NCBI GenBank assembly: GCA_014075215.1
Contig: CP046177.1
Coordinates: forward strand, 682,001-746,000
Origin: Flavobacteriaceae bacterium
GTDB lineage: Bacteria > Bacteroidota > Bacteroidia > Flavobacteriales > Flavobacteriaceae
Length of the DNA: 64,000 nucleotides
Direction of reading: 5' to 3'
Position 1 is the first letter of the stretch; each line of letters opens with the position of its first letter. The position numbers and the translations under genes are program-made. Below are positions 33,794 through 42,684 of this stretch, one piece after another. The notes beneath the pieces are model-generated. The model saw only the letters and a program-made list of their open reading frames with translations, searched no databases and was not told the origin of the DNA.

Positions 33794-36625
33794 ATGATAA
33801 AAAAAGTATGGTTCTTTATTTTTGTATTGCTTAGTGGCTCGACGATGTTTGCTCAAACCACTATAACAGGAACTGTAAAAGATGCAAAAACAGGAGAAAC
33901 GCTTCTTGGAGTGAATATTAAAGTTTTAGGAAAAGCTGTGGGAACAACTACGGGTTTTGATGGGAACTTTACATTAACCGTTTCAGATACTCCTCCGTTT
34001 ATTATTGAAATTTCAACACTTGGATTTCAAACCGAGAAAATCGAAATTACCGGGAATAATCAAAAAATAGAAGTTAGTTTAAAGGAAAATGCAACTGCCT
34101 TAGATGAGGTAGTTATATCTGCTTCCAGAACCCCGGAACGTATTATGGAATCTCCCGTGACCGTAGAGAGAATGGATATCAGGGAAATTAAAAACACATC
34201 CTCCCCATCTTTTTACGATGGTCTGGAAAACCTGAAAGGAGTTGATGTCAACGCTAATAGTTTGACCTTTAAATCCGTAAACACGCGTGGTTTTGCCACT
34301 TTTGCAAATACAAGGTTTGTCCAATTGGTGGACGGAATGGATAATTCTTCACCAGCACTTAATTTTGCTCTGGGAAATTTATTAGGAATGTCCGAATTAG
34401 ATGTTCAAACCATAGAGCTGCTTCCGGGGGCATCTTCTGCACTCTATGGAGCTAATGCATTTAATGGAATCATGTTTATGACAAGTAAAAGCCCTTTTGA
34501 TGATCAAGGGGCGAGCTTTGTACATAAAGAAGGGATCACCAGTCAGGATGCGGCAGGTAATAACAGGTTTTACGATATCAGTGTTAGAGTTGCTTATGCA
34601 TTTTCAGATACATTTGCAGCAAAAGCAACATTTTCTTTCTTAAAAGGAAAAGAGTGGTTTGCTACTGATTATCGGAATACTTCTTCGGCAGGAGATTATA
34701 TTGCCGGAGACAGAGCAAGTGATATAAACTATAATGGGTTAAATGTATACGGAGACGAAGTCTCTACCAATATCAGAGGAGTAGCTCAAACACTGATAGG
34801 TTTGGGCGTTTTGCCTGCCGGGGCTGATGCATTGGTTCCCAGTGTTAATGTGAGCAGGAGGGGGTATGATGAAGTAGATTTAATGAACTATAATGCCAAA
34901 AGTCTTAAATTTGGAGGAGCCCTGCATTACAGACCGTTGGGCGATGATCGTTTGGAGATTATATGGAACAGTAAATTTGGTAGAGGGAATACCATCTACC
35001 AGGGAGCTAACAGATATAATATTCAGAACTTCTTTATGCAACAACACAAATTAGAAGTCCGCGGAAAAAGTTTTTTTGTCAGAGGGTATGTGACAGACGA
35101 GGATGCAGGAGACTCTTATGATACCCGATTTACTGCCATCAATATTAACAGGCGATGGAAAGACGATAATACTTGGTTTGGAGAATATGTCGGAGCTTTT
35201 GTACAAGGAACCTTAGGTGGGCTATTACCTGCTCAGGCACATGCTCTGGCAAGGCAAACAGCAGAAACAGGAAGGTTGCTGCCCGGAACAGATGAATTTA
35301 TAACTGCATTCAACGCGGTAACAGGAGATCCGAACCTAACAACAGGATCTAAATTTGTAGACAACTCAAAATACTATCATGTAGATGCAAATTTGAATTT
35401 AAGAGATTACATAACATTTGCAGAACTACAAGTAGGAGGTTCATACAGATTATATTCATTAAACTCCCAAGGAACTATTTTTACAGACTATGACGGTCCT
35501 ATACGGTATGACGAATATGGAATATACACACAAATGCAAAAGAAATTTTTAGAAGAAGACCGTTTAAAATTAACCGCATCTGTCAGATATGATAAAGCTC
35601 AGAATTTTAATGGAAATTTTTCTCCGAGGATATCCTTAGCCTATGCTGCCGGAGAAAACAAAAACAGTAACTTTAGAGCTTCTTTCCAAACAGGATTTAG
35701 AAACCCGACAACGCAGGATCAATACATTGGTATAGATCTCGGTGCTGCAATATTAGTCGGATCTGCTTCGGATAACTTAGACAGATATTTGTCTTCTCCT
35801 TTAACAGTAAGTGGAGCAGGACAAGCATTTACGGGAGGTGCTGCTACCGTAAGAATATCAGGTAGAAGTGCATATGACAACTCATTTTCTGCATCGGGAG
35901 TTCAAAACGGACAATTTATAAAAGCAACACCGGGATTAGTAAAACCGGAAAAAGTAACAGCTTATGAAGTAGGGTATAGAGGATTCATAAATGTTGCAGA
36001 TCACAGAGTAATAATAGATTTAAGCGGTTATTACAATAATTATGATGATTTTATATCTACACAAAATGTAATAGTTCCTTATTACGGACAAACGGATTTA
36101 TCAGATGTAACCAATACACCAACCGGGCCTGTACCAAATGCGGTCATAGCAGTTAGAAACGGAGATTTTAGAGCTTTTCAGGTATATACGAACTCTAGAG
36201 CAGATGTTAGTTCTTATGGGGCTTCCATAGGAGTTAACACAAAAATTTATGGGTTTGATGTGGGTGCAAATTACACCTACGCAAAATTCGATTTTAATCA
36301 AGCTACGGATCCGGATTTTGAAGGTTCTTTTAATACTCCGGAAAACAAATTAAAGGCTCAATTTGGAAAACAAAATTTATTTAAAAATTTTGGATTCAAT
36401 GTAAATGTAAGATGGCAGGATGAATACCTGTGGGAATCGTCATTTCACGACACCGTTATTGAGGGCCGGACTGTGTTAGATGCCCAAATTAATTACAGAA
36501 TTCCCAAATGGAAATCAATAATTAAGGTCGGCGGGGCCAACTTAACAAGAAAAGAATATTTTAGCGCACCGGGAGTTGGAGCTATAGGTTCTCAATACTA
36601 CCTGTCTTTGACAATTAATAACTAA
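33794..36625 (+). CDS. TonB-dependent outer-membrane receptor, paired with an SGNH hydrolase
   Basis: 943 residues from ATG 33794 (MIKKVWFFIFVLLSGSTMFAQ, a signal peptide). The frame begins 12 codons earlier, but that would displace the signal sequence. CarboxypepD_reg-like domain (ITGTVKDAKTGETLLGVNIKV), plug domain (TRGFATFANTRFVQLVDGMD, YGANAFNGIMFM), beta-barrel, and a terminal YYLSLTIN strand. The next gene, 12 bp on, is a lipoprotein hydrolase. The pairing suggests uptake of an ester or lipid-derived ligand cleaved at the surface; the ligand itself is unknown. Confidence 0.93.
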   Translation: MIKKVWFFIFVLLSGSTMFAQTTITGTVKDAKTGETLLGVNIKVLGKAVGTTTGFDGNFTLTVSDTPPFIIEISTLGFQTEKIEITGNNQKIEVSLKENATALDEVVISASRTPERIMESPVTVERMDIREIKNTSSPSFYDGLENLKGVDVNANSLTFKSVNTRGFATFANTRFVQLVDGMDNSSPALNFALGNLLGMSELDVQTIELLPGASSALYGANAFNGIMFMTSKSPFDDQGASFVHKEGITSQDAAGNNRFYDISVRVAYAFSDTFAAKATFSFLKGKEWFATDYRNTSSAGDYIAGDRASDINYNGLNVYGDEVSTNIRGVAQTLIGLGVLPAGADALVPSVNVSRRGYDEVDLMNYNAKSLKFGGALHYRPLGDDRLEIIWNSKFGRGNTIYQGANRYNIQNFFMQQHKLEVRGKSFFVRGYVTDEDAGDSYDTRFTAININRRWKDDNTWFGEYVGAFVQGTLGGLLPAQAHALARQTAETGRLLPGTDEFITAFNAVTGDPNLTTGSKFVDNSKYYHVDANLNLRDYITFAELQVGGSYRLYSLNSQGTIFTDYDGPIRYDEYGIYTQMQKKFLEEDRLKLTASVRYDKAQNFNGNFSPRISLAYAAGENKNSNFRASFQTGFRNPTTQDQYIGIDLGAAILVGSASDNLDRYLSSPLTVSGAGQAFTGGAATVRISGRSAYDNSFSASGVQNGQFIKATPGLVKPEKVTAYEVGYRGFINVADHRVIIDLSGYYNNYDDFISTQNVIVPYYGQTDLSDVTNTPTGPVPNAVIAVRNGDFRAFQVYTNSRADVSSYGASIGVNTKIYGFDVGANYTYAKFDFNQATDPDFEGSFNTPENKLKAQFGKQNLFKNFGFNVNVRWQDEYLWESSFHDTVIEGRTVLDAQINYRIPKWKSIIKVGGANLTRKEYFSAPGVGAIGSQYYLSLTINN

Positions 36626-36637
36626 AAAGAAAGAAAC

Positions 36638-38134
36638 ATGAAAAAAATAAAACACGTATGGTTATTGGTTTTGGTTGCCGGATTGACAGCTTGTAATGTC
36701 AATAACTCCTTAGATGAAATAGCAGCGACTCCACAAACGGTAGTTCCGCTTTCGGCAGGAACAGCGGATTTTTCAAAATACGTTGCTGTTGGTGCTTCTT
36801 TTACAGCAGGGGTTTCTGATGGAACCGTATTTTTGGCATCACAATCAAGTTCTTTTCCCCATATCATGTCCACCATGATGGCGAACGCAGGAGGAGGTGC
36901 TTTTACACAGCCTTTAGTAAGTGATAATATAGGAGGGCTTTTACTCGGAGGCACACAGATTAGCAACCCAAGGTTGTTTTTCAACGGATCAGGACCAGCG
37001 GTATTAACAGGTGTTTCTACAACGGAAGTAAGTAATATTTTAACAGGGCCTTTTAACAATATGGGAGTGCCCGGAGCCAAAAGTTTTCATCTGGTAGCTC
37101 CCGGGTATGGTGGTTTGGCAAATGTTCCGTTAGGAGCAGCCAACCCATACTACGCCAGGATGGCTTCCAGCCCTACTGCTACTGTTTTGGCAGATGCCAT
37201 TGCCCAAAACCCCACCTTTTTTACAGTCTCCGAAATTGGCGGGAATGACGTGCTGAGTTATGCAACCACCGGAGGAATAGGCGTTGTTCAAACAAGTGTC
37301 GACCCAACAACCTATGGGCCTAATGATATTACAGCCCCCGCTTTATTTAATACTGTTTTTACAAATGTGATAAATACATTAACGGCAGGAGGCGCCAAAG
37401 GAGTTGTTCTTACCATTCCTTCCATTGTAAATTTACCCTTTTTTACAACAGTTCCTTATAATGCAATACCCCTAGACGCTACAACAGCAACTCAGGTAAA
37501 TGCAGGATATGCAACCTATAATAGCGGGCTGCAATTGGCAGTTGCTAATGGGTGGATTACTGCTGCTGAAATGGCGAAAAGAACTATTTCTTTTGCTGCC
37601 GGACAAAATGCGGTAGTGATTATAGATGAAGATTTAACAGACTTAACAGGTTTTGGTATTCCTAGTTACAGGCAGACAACAGCTAGTGATTTTTTAGTAC
37701 TAACAAGTTCTTCTTTTCTGGGAACGACTGTTGGAGGAAACCCGCTATTAATAAACGGAGTTACCGTTCCGCTTGCAGACAACTGGGTATTAACACCTGA
37801 AGAACAAAACAATATTCAGATAGCTATAAATGCATACAATACTGTGATTACATCTGTTGGTAATGCCAAAGGGCTGGCTGTGGTGGATTTAAACCAGTTA
37901 CTAACCGATGCGGCAGGTTCGGGAACTCAATTTGATGAATATACAATGACCGCCAATTTAGTATTTGGAGGTTTGATTAGTTTAGACGGAATTCATCTGA
38001 CGAGTAGAGGCTATGCATTGATGGCAAATAAAATATTAGAAGCCATTGATACTACTTACGGATCTAATTTTAAAGCTTCCGGAAATATTGCCAAAGTGTC
38101 AAACTATCCGACAAATTATCCTCCGGGAATTTAG
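36638..38134 (+). CDS. SGNH/GDSL-type hydrolase lipoprotein
   Basis: 498 residues with a lipoprotein signal (LLVLVAGLTACN, Cys at residue 19). SGNH marks: KYVAVGASFTAGVSDG (block I Ser in GASFTAG), GVPGAKSFH (block II Gly), VSEIGGNDVLSYA (block III GGND) and LDGIHLTSRGYALMAN (block V DxxH). So an esterase/lipase anchored in the envelope. Rich in Thr, Ala and Gly, and longer than simple GDSL enzymes by an insertion between blocks III and V. Co-transcribed with the TonB receptor 12 bp upstream. Confidence 0.88.
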   Translation: MKKIKHVWLLVLVAGLTACNVNNSLDEIAATPQTVVPLSAGTADFSKYVAVGASFTAGVSDGTVFLASQSSSFPHIMSTMMANAGGGAFTQPLVSDNIGGLLLGGTQISNPRLFFNGSGPAVLTGVSTTEVSNILTGPFNNMGVPGAKSFHLVAPGYGGLANVPLGAANPYYARMASSPTATVLADAIAQNPTFFTVSEIGGNDVLSYATTGGIGVVQTSVDPTTYGPNDITAPALFNTVFTNVINTLTAGGAKGVVLTIPSIVNLPFFTTVPYNAIPLDATTATQVNAGYATYNSGLQLAVANGWITAAEMAKRTISFAAGQNAVVIIDEDLTDLTGFGIPSYRQTTASDFLVLTSSSFLGTTVGGNPLLINGVTVPLADNWVLTPEEQNNIQIAINAYNTVITSVGNAKGLAVVDLNQLLTDAAGSGTQFDEYTMTANLVFGGLISLDGIHLTSRGYALMANKILEAIDTTYGSNFKASGNIAKVSNYPTNYPPGI

Positions 38135-38193
38135 TTTTATAAAAAACACAACTCGTAAATAAAAAATCTGGATAAGATACCATTCGGTTTTTT

Positions 38194-38610
38194 TTATTTC
38201 ACAAAACTTTTTATAAGCTTCACAAGTTCTTTGAGTTTATCAGGCGGATTATCATCATCAAAAGAAGCAGATTGGTAAGAGTCCTTTTCCGTTAAAAAAG
38301 TAATAGTAGCAGTAAGTGCACCATCATAAAACCTCTTATTTGAAGGTGCCTTTAATTTGGAAACCCGGGAAAGGTCCATATTTTTTAAAACCTAATATAA
38401 ATTTTTTAACTTTTTAGTTTTTAATATTATTTTTTTAGTTTTTTGATTTGTTGCTTCATAGGTTAAAGAATTTGATATAATAACTATTTTTTCCATTCTT
38501 CCTCTTGTGATTGCTTCATAGGTTAATTCTTTTACTAAGGGTTTGGGAGCAGGCGGACAGCCAAAACAAATTAATAAAGTCAATACGGCATATAACAGTG
38601 ATTTTTTCAT
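38194..38610 (-). pseudogene. Small lipoprotein gene split by an in-frame TAG
   Basis: The frame is continuous from ATG 38610 to the stop at 38194-38196 except for TAG at 38392-38394. The first part is a lipoprotein signal (MKKSLLYAVLTLLICFGCPPAP). After TAG the same frame continues VLKN MDLSRVSKLKAPS, FYDGALTATITFLTEKDSY and NPPDKLKELVKLIKSF. One nonsense mutation (for instance CAG to TAG) explains it: about 138 residues. An internal ATG at 38379 could allow restarting. Family unknown. Confidence 0.6.
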
Positions 38611-38744
38611 GACATAAAATTTCTATAAATATAAACAAAGAAATTATACCAAAAAGAACCCCTAAATAGCTCATATTCTCTTGATATTTTAAAAGAGTTG
38701 GTATATACCTTTCAAACTTTACAACTTTCAAACATTATAAAGTA

Positions 38745-39956
38745 TTACAGAAACATTGCAATCGCTTTTCTTAGGGAAGAAGCCAAAATATCTATTTCTT
38801 CTTTGGTATTATAAAAAGCGAAAGAAGCTCTTACAGTACCCGGAATTTTGTAAAAATCCATAATAGGCTGTGCACAGTGGTGTCCTGTTCTGACAGCAAT
38901 TCCTATTTTATCTAAAACAGCACCGATATCATATGGGTGGATTCCTTTTATATTAAAAGATATCACAGACATCTTACGGGAAACTCCGTAAATCTTCAAA
39001 TCTTCTATTTCTTTCAGTTTTTGGGTTCCGTATGCCAACAACTCTTGTTCGTATGTAGCAATGGATTCAAAACCCACAGATTTCATATAGTCAATTGCTA
39101 CTCCAAAAGCAATTCCGCCGCAAATATTCGGAGTTCCCGCTTCAAATTTATGAGGTAGTCCTGCATATGTTGTTTTTTCGAAAGTAACTGTTTCTATCAT
39201 CTCGCCCCCTCCTTGGTAGGCGGGTAGTTTTTCCAACCATTCTTTTTTTCCATACAAAAAACCAATGCCTGTCGGGCCGCAAACTTTATGTGCGGAAGCT
39301 ACATAAAAATCTACTCCTAACGTCTGAAAATCTACTTTTACATGTGGAACAGCCTGTGCCCCGTCAATTAAAACCGCAGCACCGACACGATGTGCTTTTT
39401 CAATGATTTCCTCAATAGGGTTAATAGTTCCTAAAGCATTGGAAATATGATTGCAAAAAACCAATTTTGTGTTTTCCGAAAGAAGGTCGTCATATGATTC
39501 CATCAGTAAGGCTCCTTCTCCATTCATTGGAATGACTTTTAATACAGCGCCTGTTTTTTCACAGAGCATTTGCCAGGGTACAATATTTGAGTGATGCTCT
39601 AGCGCAGAAACGATGATTTCATCTCCTTGCTCAAGCAAATCTGAGAAGCCTGAAGCAACTATATTGATGCTGTGAGTAGTTCCGGAAGTAAAAATCATTT
39701 CACGGGCATATTTTGCATTAAAATGTTTCTGGAGTATCATTCGTGCCTGCTCGTATTTATCTGTGGCTTCCTGACTCAACGTGTGTACTCCTCTGTGGAT
39801 ATTTGCATTATAGTTAGCATAATAATCAACAATAGCATCTATCACAATTTTTGGTGTTTGCGAAGTAGCAGCATTATCAAAATATATCAAAGGTTTTCCA
39901 TTTACGGTTCTCTGTAAAATAGGAAAATCTTTACGTATTTTTTCTATCGGAAACAT
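38745..39956 (-). CDS. sufS: Cysteine desulfurase, SufS type
   Basis: PLP enzyme that takes sulfur from cysteine for Fe-S cluster assembly. 403 residues. Marks: YFDNAATSQTP, HRGVHTLSQEATD, ALEHHSNIVPWQ (His stacks on PLP), LIDGAQAVPH, SAHKVCGPTGIGFLYG (PLP lysine) and RTGHHCAQP (persulfide Cys). Complete. It is not next to sufBCD or sufE here. Confidence 0.93.
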   Translation of the reverse strand: MFPIEKIRKDFPILQRTVNGKPLIYFDNAATSQTPKIVIDAIVDYYANYNANIHRGVHTLSQEATDKYEQARMILQKHFNAKYAREMIFTSGTTHSINIVASGFSDLLEQGDEIIVSALEHHSNIVPWQMLCEKTGAVLKVIPMNGEGALLMESYDDLLSENTKLVFCNHISNALGTINPIEEIIEKAHRVGAAVLIDGAQAVPHVKVDFQTLGVDFYVASAHKVCGPTGIGFLYGKKEWLEKLPAYQGGGEMIETVTFEKTTYAGLPHKFEAGTPNICGGIAFGVAIDYMKSVGFESIATYEQELLAYGTQKLKEIEDLKIYGVSRKMSVISFNIKGIHPYDIGAVLDKIGIAVRTGHHCAQPIMDFYKIPGTVRASFAFYNTKEEIDILASSLRKAIAMFL

Positions 39957-39974
39957 CTTATTTATTTTGTTTTA

Positions 39975-39982
39975 CAAAGGTA
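39975..39982 (-). promoter_or_regulatory. -7 element for sufS
   Basis: On the minus strand TACCTTTG fits TAnnTTTG, 19 bases before the ATG, giving a leader of about 13 bases. No clear -33. Confidence 0.4.
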
Positions 39983-40174
39983 CTTGAAAAATAATACAGT
40001 ATAATGTTTGAAAGTTGTAAAGTTTGAAAGGTTCGTTTAACTTTCTTAACTATTGATAGGTTTACTTTGTCTCTTTCATATGTACCAATGATTCAAAAAA
40101 ATTAAATTTTCCATAGGGTATTTTCATTTTCGTTTGTTTTAATTCTGTAATAACCCAATTTAAAACTAACAATT

Positions 40175-40571
40175 ATGAAAAGCTTTAAAATCTTTTTGTG
40201 TGCAGTCATCTTTTCTACATCATTTACACTGTTCTTTTCTTGTTCAAAGACTAATGAAATAGTACCTGTAAGTGTTTTCGACGGTTCTAATTCCGATACT
40301 AGTGGCAGCAATGGTTTGCAAAGTGGCTCACAGGGAGAAATTACATTATATAGAGTAAACAATGGAACAATTACTAAAATACAAGATTATAATGTCTCCG
40401 GTATTGATTTAAATTATCAACAAGATATTGCAAAGCACCATGAAATTTGGGATTTAGTTACCAAAATTGTGCCTTCGGATCAGCTTGTAAAAATGTCTGA
40501 ATTTATGATATATAATGGGGAGGTGTCCGGATCTGCAGGCTATGTATTTCCAACAAATAATAACTTAAGCA
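40175..40571 (+). pseudogene. Lipoprotein gene truncated by IS982
   Basis: ATG 40175 starts a lipoprotein signal (CAVIFSTSFTLFFSCSK, lipobox Cys near residue 23). The mature part is a low-complexity Ser/Gly/Asn linker and then a folded-looking part (QDIAKHHEIWDLVTKIVP, KMSEFMIYNGEVSGSAGYV). The frame runs into the IS982 left end at 40572 and stops by chance at 40660, so native sequence ends after about 132 residues. Its 3' part is not found on the other side of the IS. Family not recognised. Confidence 0.75.
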
Positions 40572-41550
40572 ACCCGTTGTGCATTTTAAATAATGCTGAT
40601 TTTAATGTTGTTGATATTTCTATTAAAGATAAATTTGTTGATGTATTGAATTACAGTTAAAGCAGATATCTTAGATATTATTCTTGTTTTAAATCCTTCA
40701 AAAGTTTTAGCATAGTTTCTTCGAATCATAAACTGGTCATATAATTGTGAGAACAAAGTTTCTATACGTTTTCTAGATTTTCTAAAAATATAAGCTTGTT
40801 TCTTATACTGATTTTGATTATTTCTCATTGGTGTATTTAATTTAATATCATAGGTTTCAAATAAATTAAGTTGAACTTCTGCGGATAAATATCCTCTATC
40901 ACCAATTAAAGTAGCGCTTTTAATCTGCATTTTAACCGCTTTAAGATAATTGATATCATGTACAGATGCTGGACTAAAATCGATACTCTGAAAAACACCG
41001 CTCACAGAACAAATTGCGTGCAACTTATACCCGTAATAATTAGTACCTTGAGATGCACAATAACCTTTGTCTGGAAAGGTATGCATTGTTTCTTTGCAGA
41101 TTTTAGAACGATAACTTCTTGATAATTTGCAAACTTCCAAAGGCATACTGTCAACGATAAAATAATTCTCAAATTCATTAAAGTAGGAAGCTAATTTTAA
41201 TCGAATACTGTCCAAATGATCTAATAATCTACGCCTTCTTTTGTTATAAACACTTCGTTCTATTTTCTGGTAAATTGCAATTGGGAGTTTCCTAAACAAA
41301 TCATTCTCGCTATCAATTCCCATAAATTCTACCGTTAAACTTAAACTGATGAGTTCTAAATCACTAAGTTTAGGTTCACGCCTTTGATAAATTAAAAGTT
41401 GTTCTTTTGATATTTTTCTTAATACTTCCAATATTCTTTCGTAATTTGCATTTAAGTTGTTCATTATAAATGATTTGTGATTAAATCAATTTACTGATTT
41501 TCAGTAAGATGAACAACCTTTTTTGTCCTAAATCATAATGCACAACGGGT
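40572..41550 (-). mobile_element. IS982-family insertion sequence (979 bp)
   Basis: Terminal inverted repeats ACCCGTTGTGCATT (40572) and its complement (41537-41550). No flanking target duplication: the left flank is TTAAGCA and the right flank GTATATA. The left neighbour is cut off in mid-gene and the right end abuts the start of a different gene, so an IS-linked deletion is likely. The same ends bound a 181-bp element at 48173-48353. Confidence 0.9.
40586..41464 (-). CDS. IS982-family transposase
   Basis: 292 residues, complete. DDE core: YFIVDSMPLEVCK (Asp), LIGDRGYLSAEVQ (Asp), and SRKRIETLFSQL (Glu). The N-terminal half has LSDLELISLSLTVEFMG, typical for IS982. It is probably active, and may also move the small element at 48.2 kb that has the same ends. 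Confidence 0.92.
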   Translation of the reverse strand: MNNLNANYERILEVLRKISKEQLLIYQRREPKLSDLELISLSLTVEFMGIDSENDLFRKLPIAIYQKIERSVYNKRRRRLLDHLDSIRLKLASYFNEFENYFIVDSMPLEVCKLSRSYRSKICKETMHTFPDKGYCASQGTNYYGYKLHAICSVSGVFQSIDFSPASVHDINYLKAVKMQIKSATLIGDRGYLSAEVQLNLFETYDIKLNTPMRNNQNQYKKQAYIFRKSRKRIETLFSQLYDQFMIRRNYAKTFEGFKTRIISKISALTVIQYINKFIFNRNINNIKISII

Positions 41551-41878
41551 GTATATATATAACGTAACCATAAATATCGATGAAACGATACATCAAGAAT
41601 GGCTGGTTTGGATAGAAAACCATATCCGGGAAATGCTGGCAACAGGTCGGTTTTTATCTGCAAGGCTAATACAGGTACTGGTAGAAGAAGAGACGGGAGG
41701 AGTAACGTATTCTATACAATACACTGCTGATAGCAGAAAAAATTTAGATGATTACTACCTATTCGATGCCAGGAAACTTCGAAAAGAAGGCACGCAAAAA
41801 TTTGCGGATAAAATGGTTGCTTTCAGGACGGAACTAAAAATCATTAACGAGTTTTATCCTGACTCGGTAAACAACTAA
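41549..41878 (+). CDS. DUF4286 family protein; GTG start built partly from the IS982 end
   Basis: 109 residues. Family text: YIYNVTINIDETIHQEWLVW, RFLSARLIQVLVEEETGG, YSIQYTADSRKNLDDY. Members start right before the (I/Y)YNVT strand. Here the start codon is GTG at 41549-41551: its first two bases are the last two of the IS982 element. So insertion or deletion removed the native start and a new one was formed. The stop is 2 bp before ksgA, so the two are co-translated. Function unknown. Confidence 0.85.
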   Translation: MYIYNVTINIDETIHQEWLVWIENHIREMLATGRFLSARLIQVLVEEETGGVTYSIQYTADSRKNLDDYYLFDARKLRKEGTQKFADKMVAFRTELKIINEFYPDSVNN

Positions 41879-41880
41879 AA

Positions 41881-42684
41881 ATGAAGGTAAGAGCAAAAAA
41901 GCATTTAGGGCAGCATTTCTTAAAAGATGAGGCTATTGCAAAAAAAATTGCAGGTATTCTTACCGAAAAAAACTACGATGTAATTGTTGAGATAGGCCCG
42001 GGAATGGGTGTGTTAACAAAATTCCTTTTACAAAAAAAATCACCTGTCAATGCAGTAGAAATTGATCCGGAATCCGTAACGTATTTACAAGAAGTTTTTC
42101 CCGGAGAACAGATTCATCTAAACACATCCAAAGAAAAACTTACCATTATTAAAGGTGATTTTTTAAAACAGAACGTAACCGCTCTTTTTCAAAAAAAACA
42201 ACTCGCAATTATTGGTAATTTCCCGTATAATATTTCCTCTCAAATTCTTTTTAAAGCCATTGAAAACAGAACTTATATTGCAGAGTTTTGCGGGATGTTT
42301 CAAAAAGAAGTTGCAAAGAGAATTGTGGAAAAAGAAGGGAGTAGAACCTATGGGATTCTTTCCGTATTAACACAAGCTTTTTACGATGCAGAATATATAT
42401 TTACGGTTTCTCCTTCGGTATTTGATCCGCCTCCGAAAGTAGATTCCGGGGTGATTCGCCTTATCCGAAAAAAAGATTTTTCATTGCCCGTCAACGAACA
42501 ATTGTTTTTTAGGGTTGTAAAGACAGCGTTTAACCAGCGAAGAAAAATGTTGCGAAGAAGTTTAAAATCATTTAATCTCTCGGAAACTTTGAGAGAAGAC
42601 CTTATATTTGCCAAAAGACCGGAACATTTGTCTGTAAATGAATTTATTTCATTAACAAGGAAAATAGCAAGTCATGGCGTTTGA
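41881..42684 (+). CDS. rsmA: 16S rRNA (adenine1518/1519-N6)-dimethyltransferase
   Basis: Also called ksgA. Dimethylates two adenines in the 3' hairpin of 16S rRNA during 30S assembly. 267 residues. Marks: KKHLGQHFLKD at the N-terminus, VEIGPGMGVLTKFLL (SAM motif I), VEIDPESV, IIGNFPYNISSQILFK (the NxPY catalytic motif with F for L), MFQKEVAKRI, and the C-terminal VVKTAFNQRRKMLRRSL. Overlaps the mgtE start by 11 bp. Confidence 0.95.
   Translation: MKVRAKKHLGQHFLKDEAIAKKIAGILTEKNYDVIVEIGPGMGVLTKFLLQKKSPVNAVEIDPESVTYLQEVFPGEQIHLNTSKEKLTIIKGDFLKQNVTALFQKKQLAIIGNFPYNISSQILFKAIENRTYIAEFCGMFQKEVAKRIVEKEGSRTYGILSVLTQAFYDAEYIFTVSPSVFDPPPKVDSGVIRLIRKKDFSLPVNEQLFFRVVKTAFNQRRKMLRRSLKSFNLSETLREDLIFAKRPEHLSVNEFISLTRKIASHGV

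Noticed and set aside
36622..37080. 152-residue minus-strand ORF opposite the SGNH hydrolase gene
   Set aside because: Low-complexity Pro/Thr/Ala text antisense to a clear gene with signal peptide and SGNH blocks.
38160..38193. Terminator hairpin after the SGNH hydrolase gene
   Set aside because: A-run and T-run flank the gap, but no stem with more than A-T pairs can be drawn.
38516..38731. 71-residue minus-strand ORF upstream of the split lipoprotein
   Set aside because: Overlaps the lipoprotein start in another frame, and no motif is seen.
40586..40660. Apparent C-terminal extension of the lipoprotein ORF into IS982
   Set aside because: The sequence from 40572 on is the IS end; the extra residues are read by chance.
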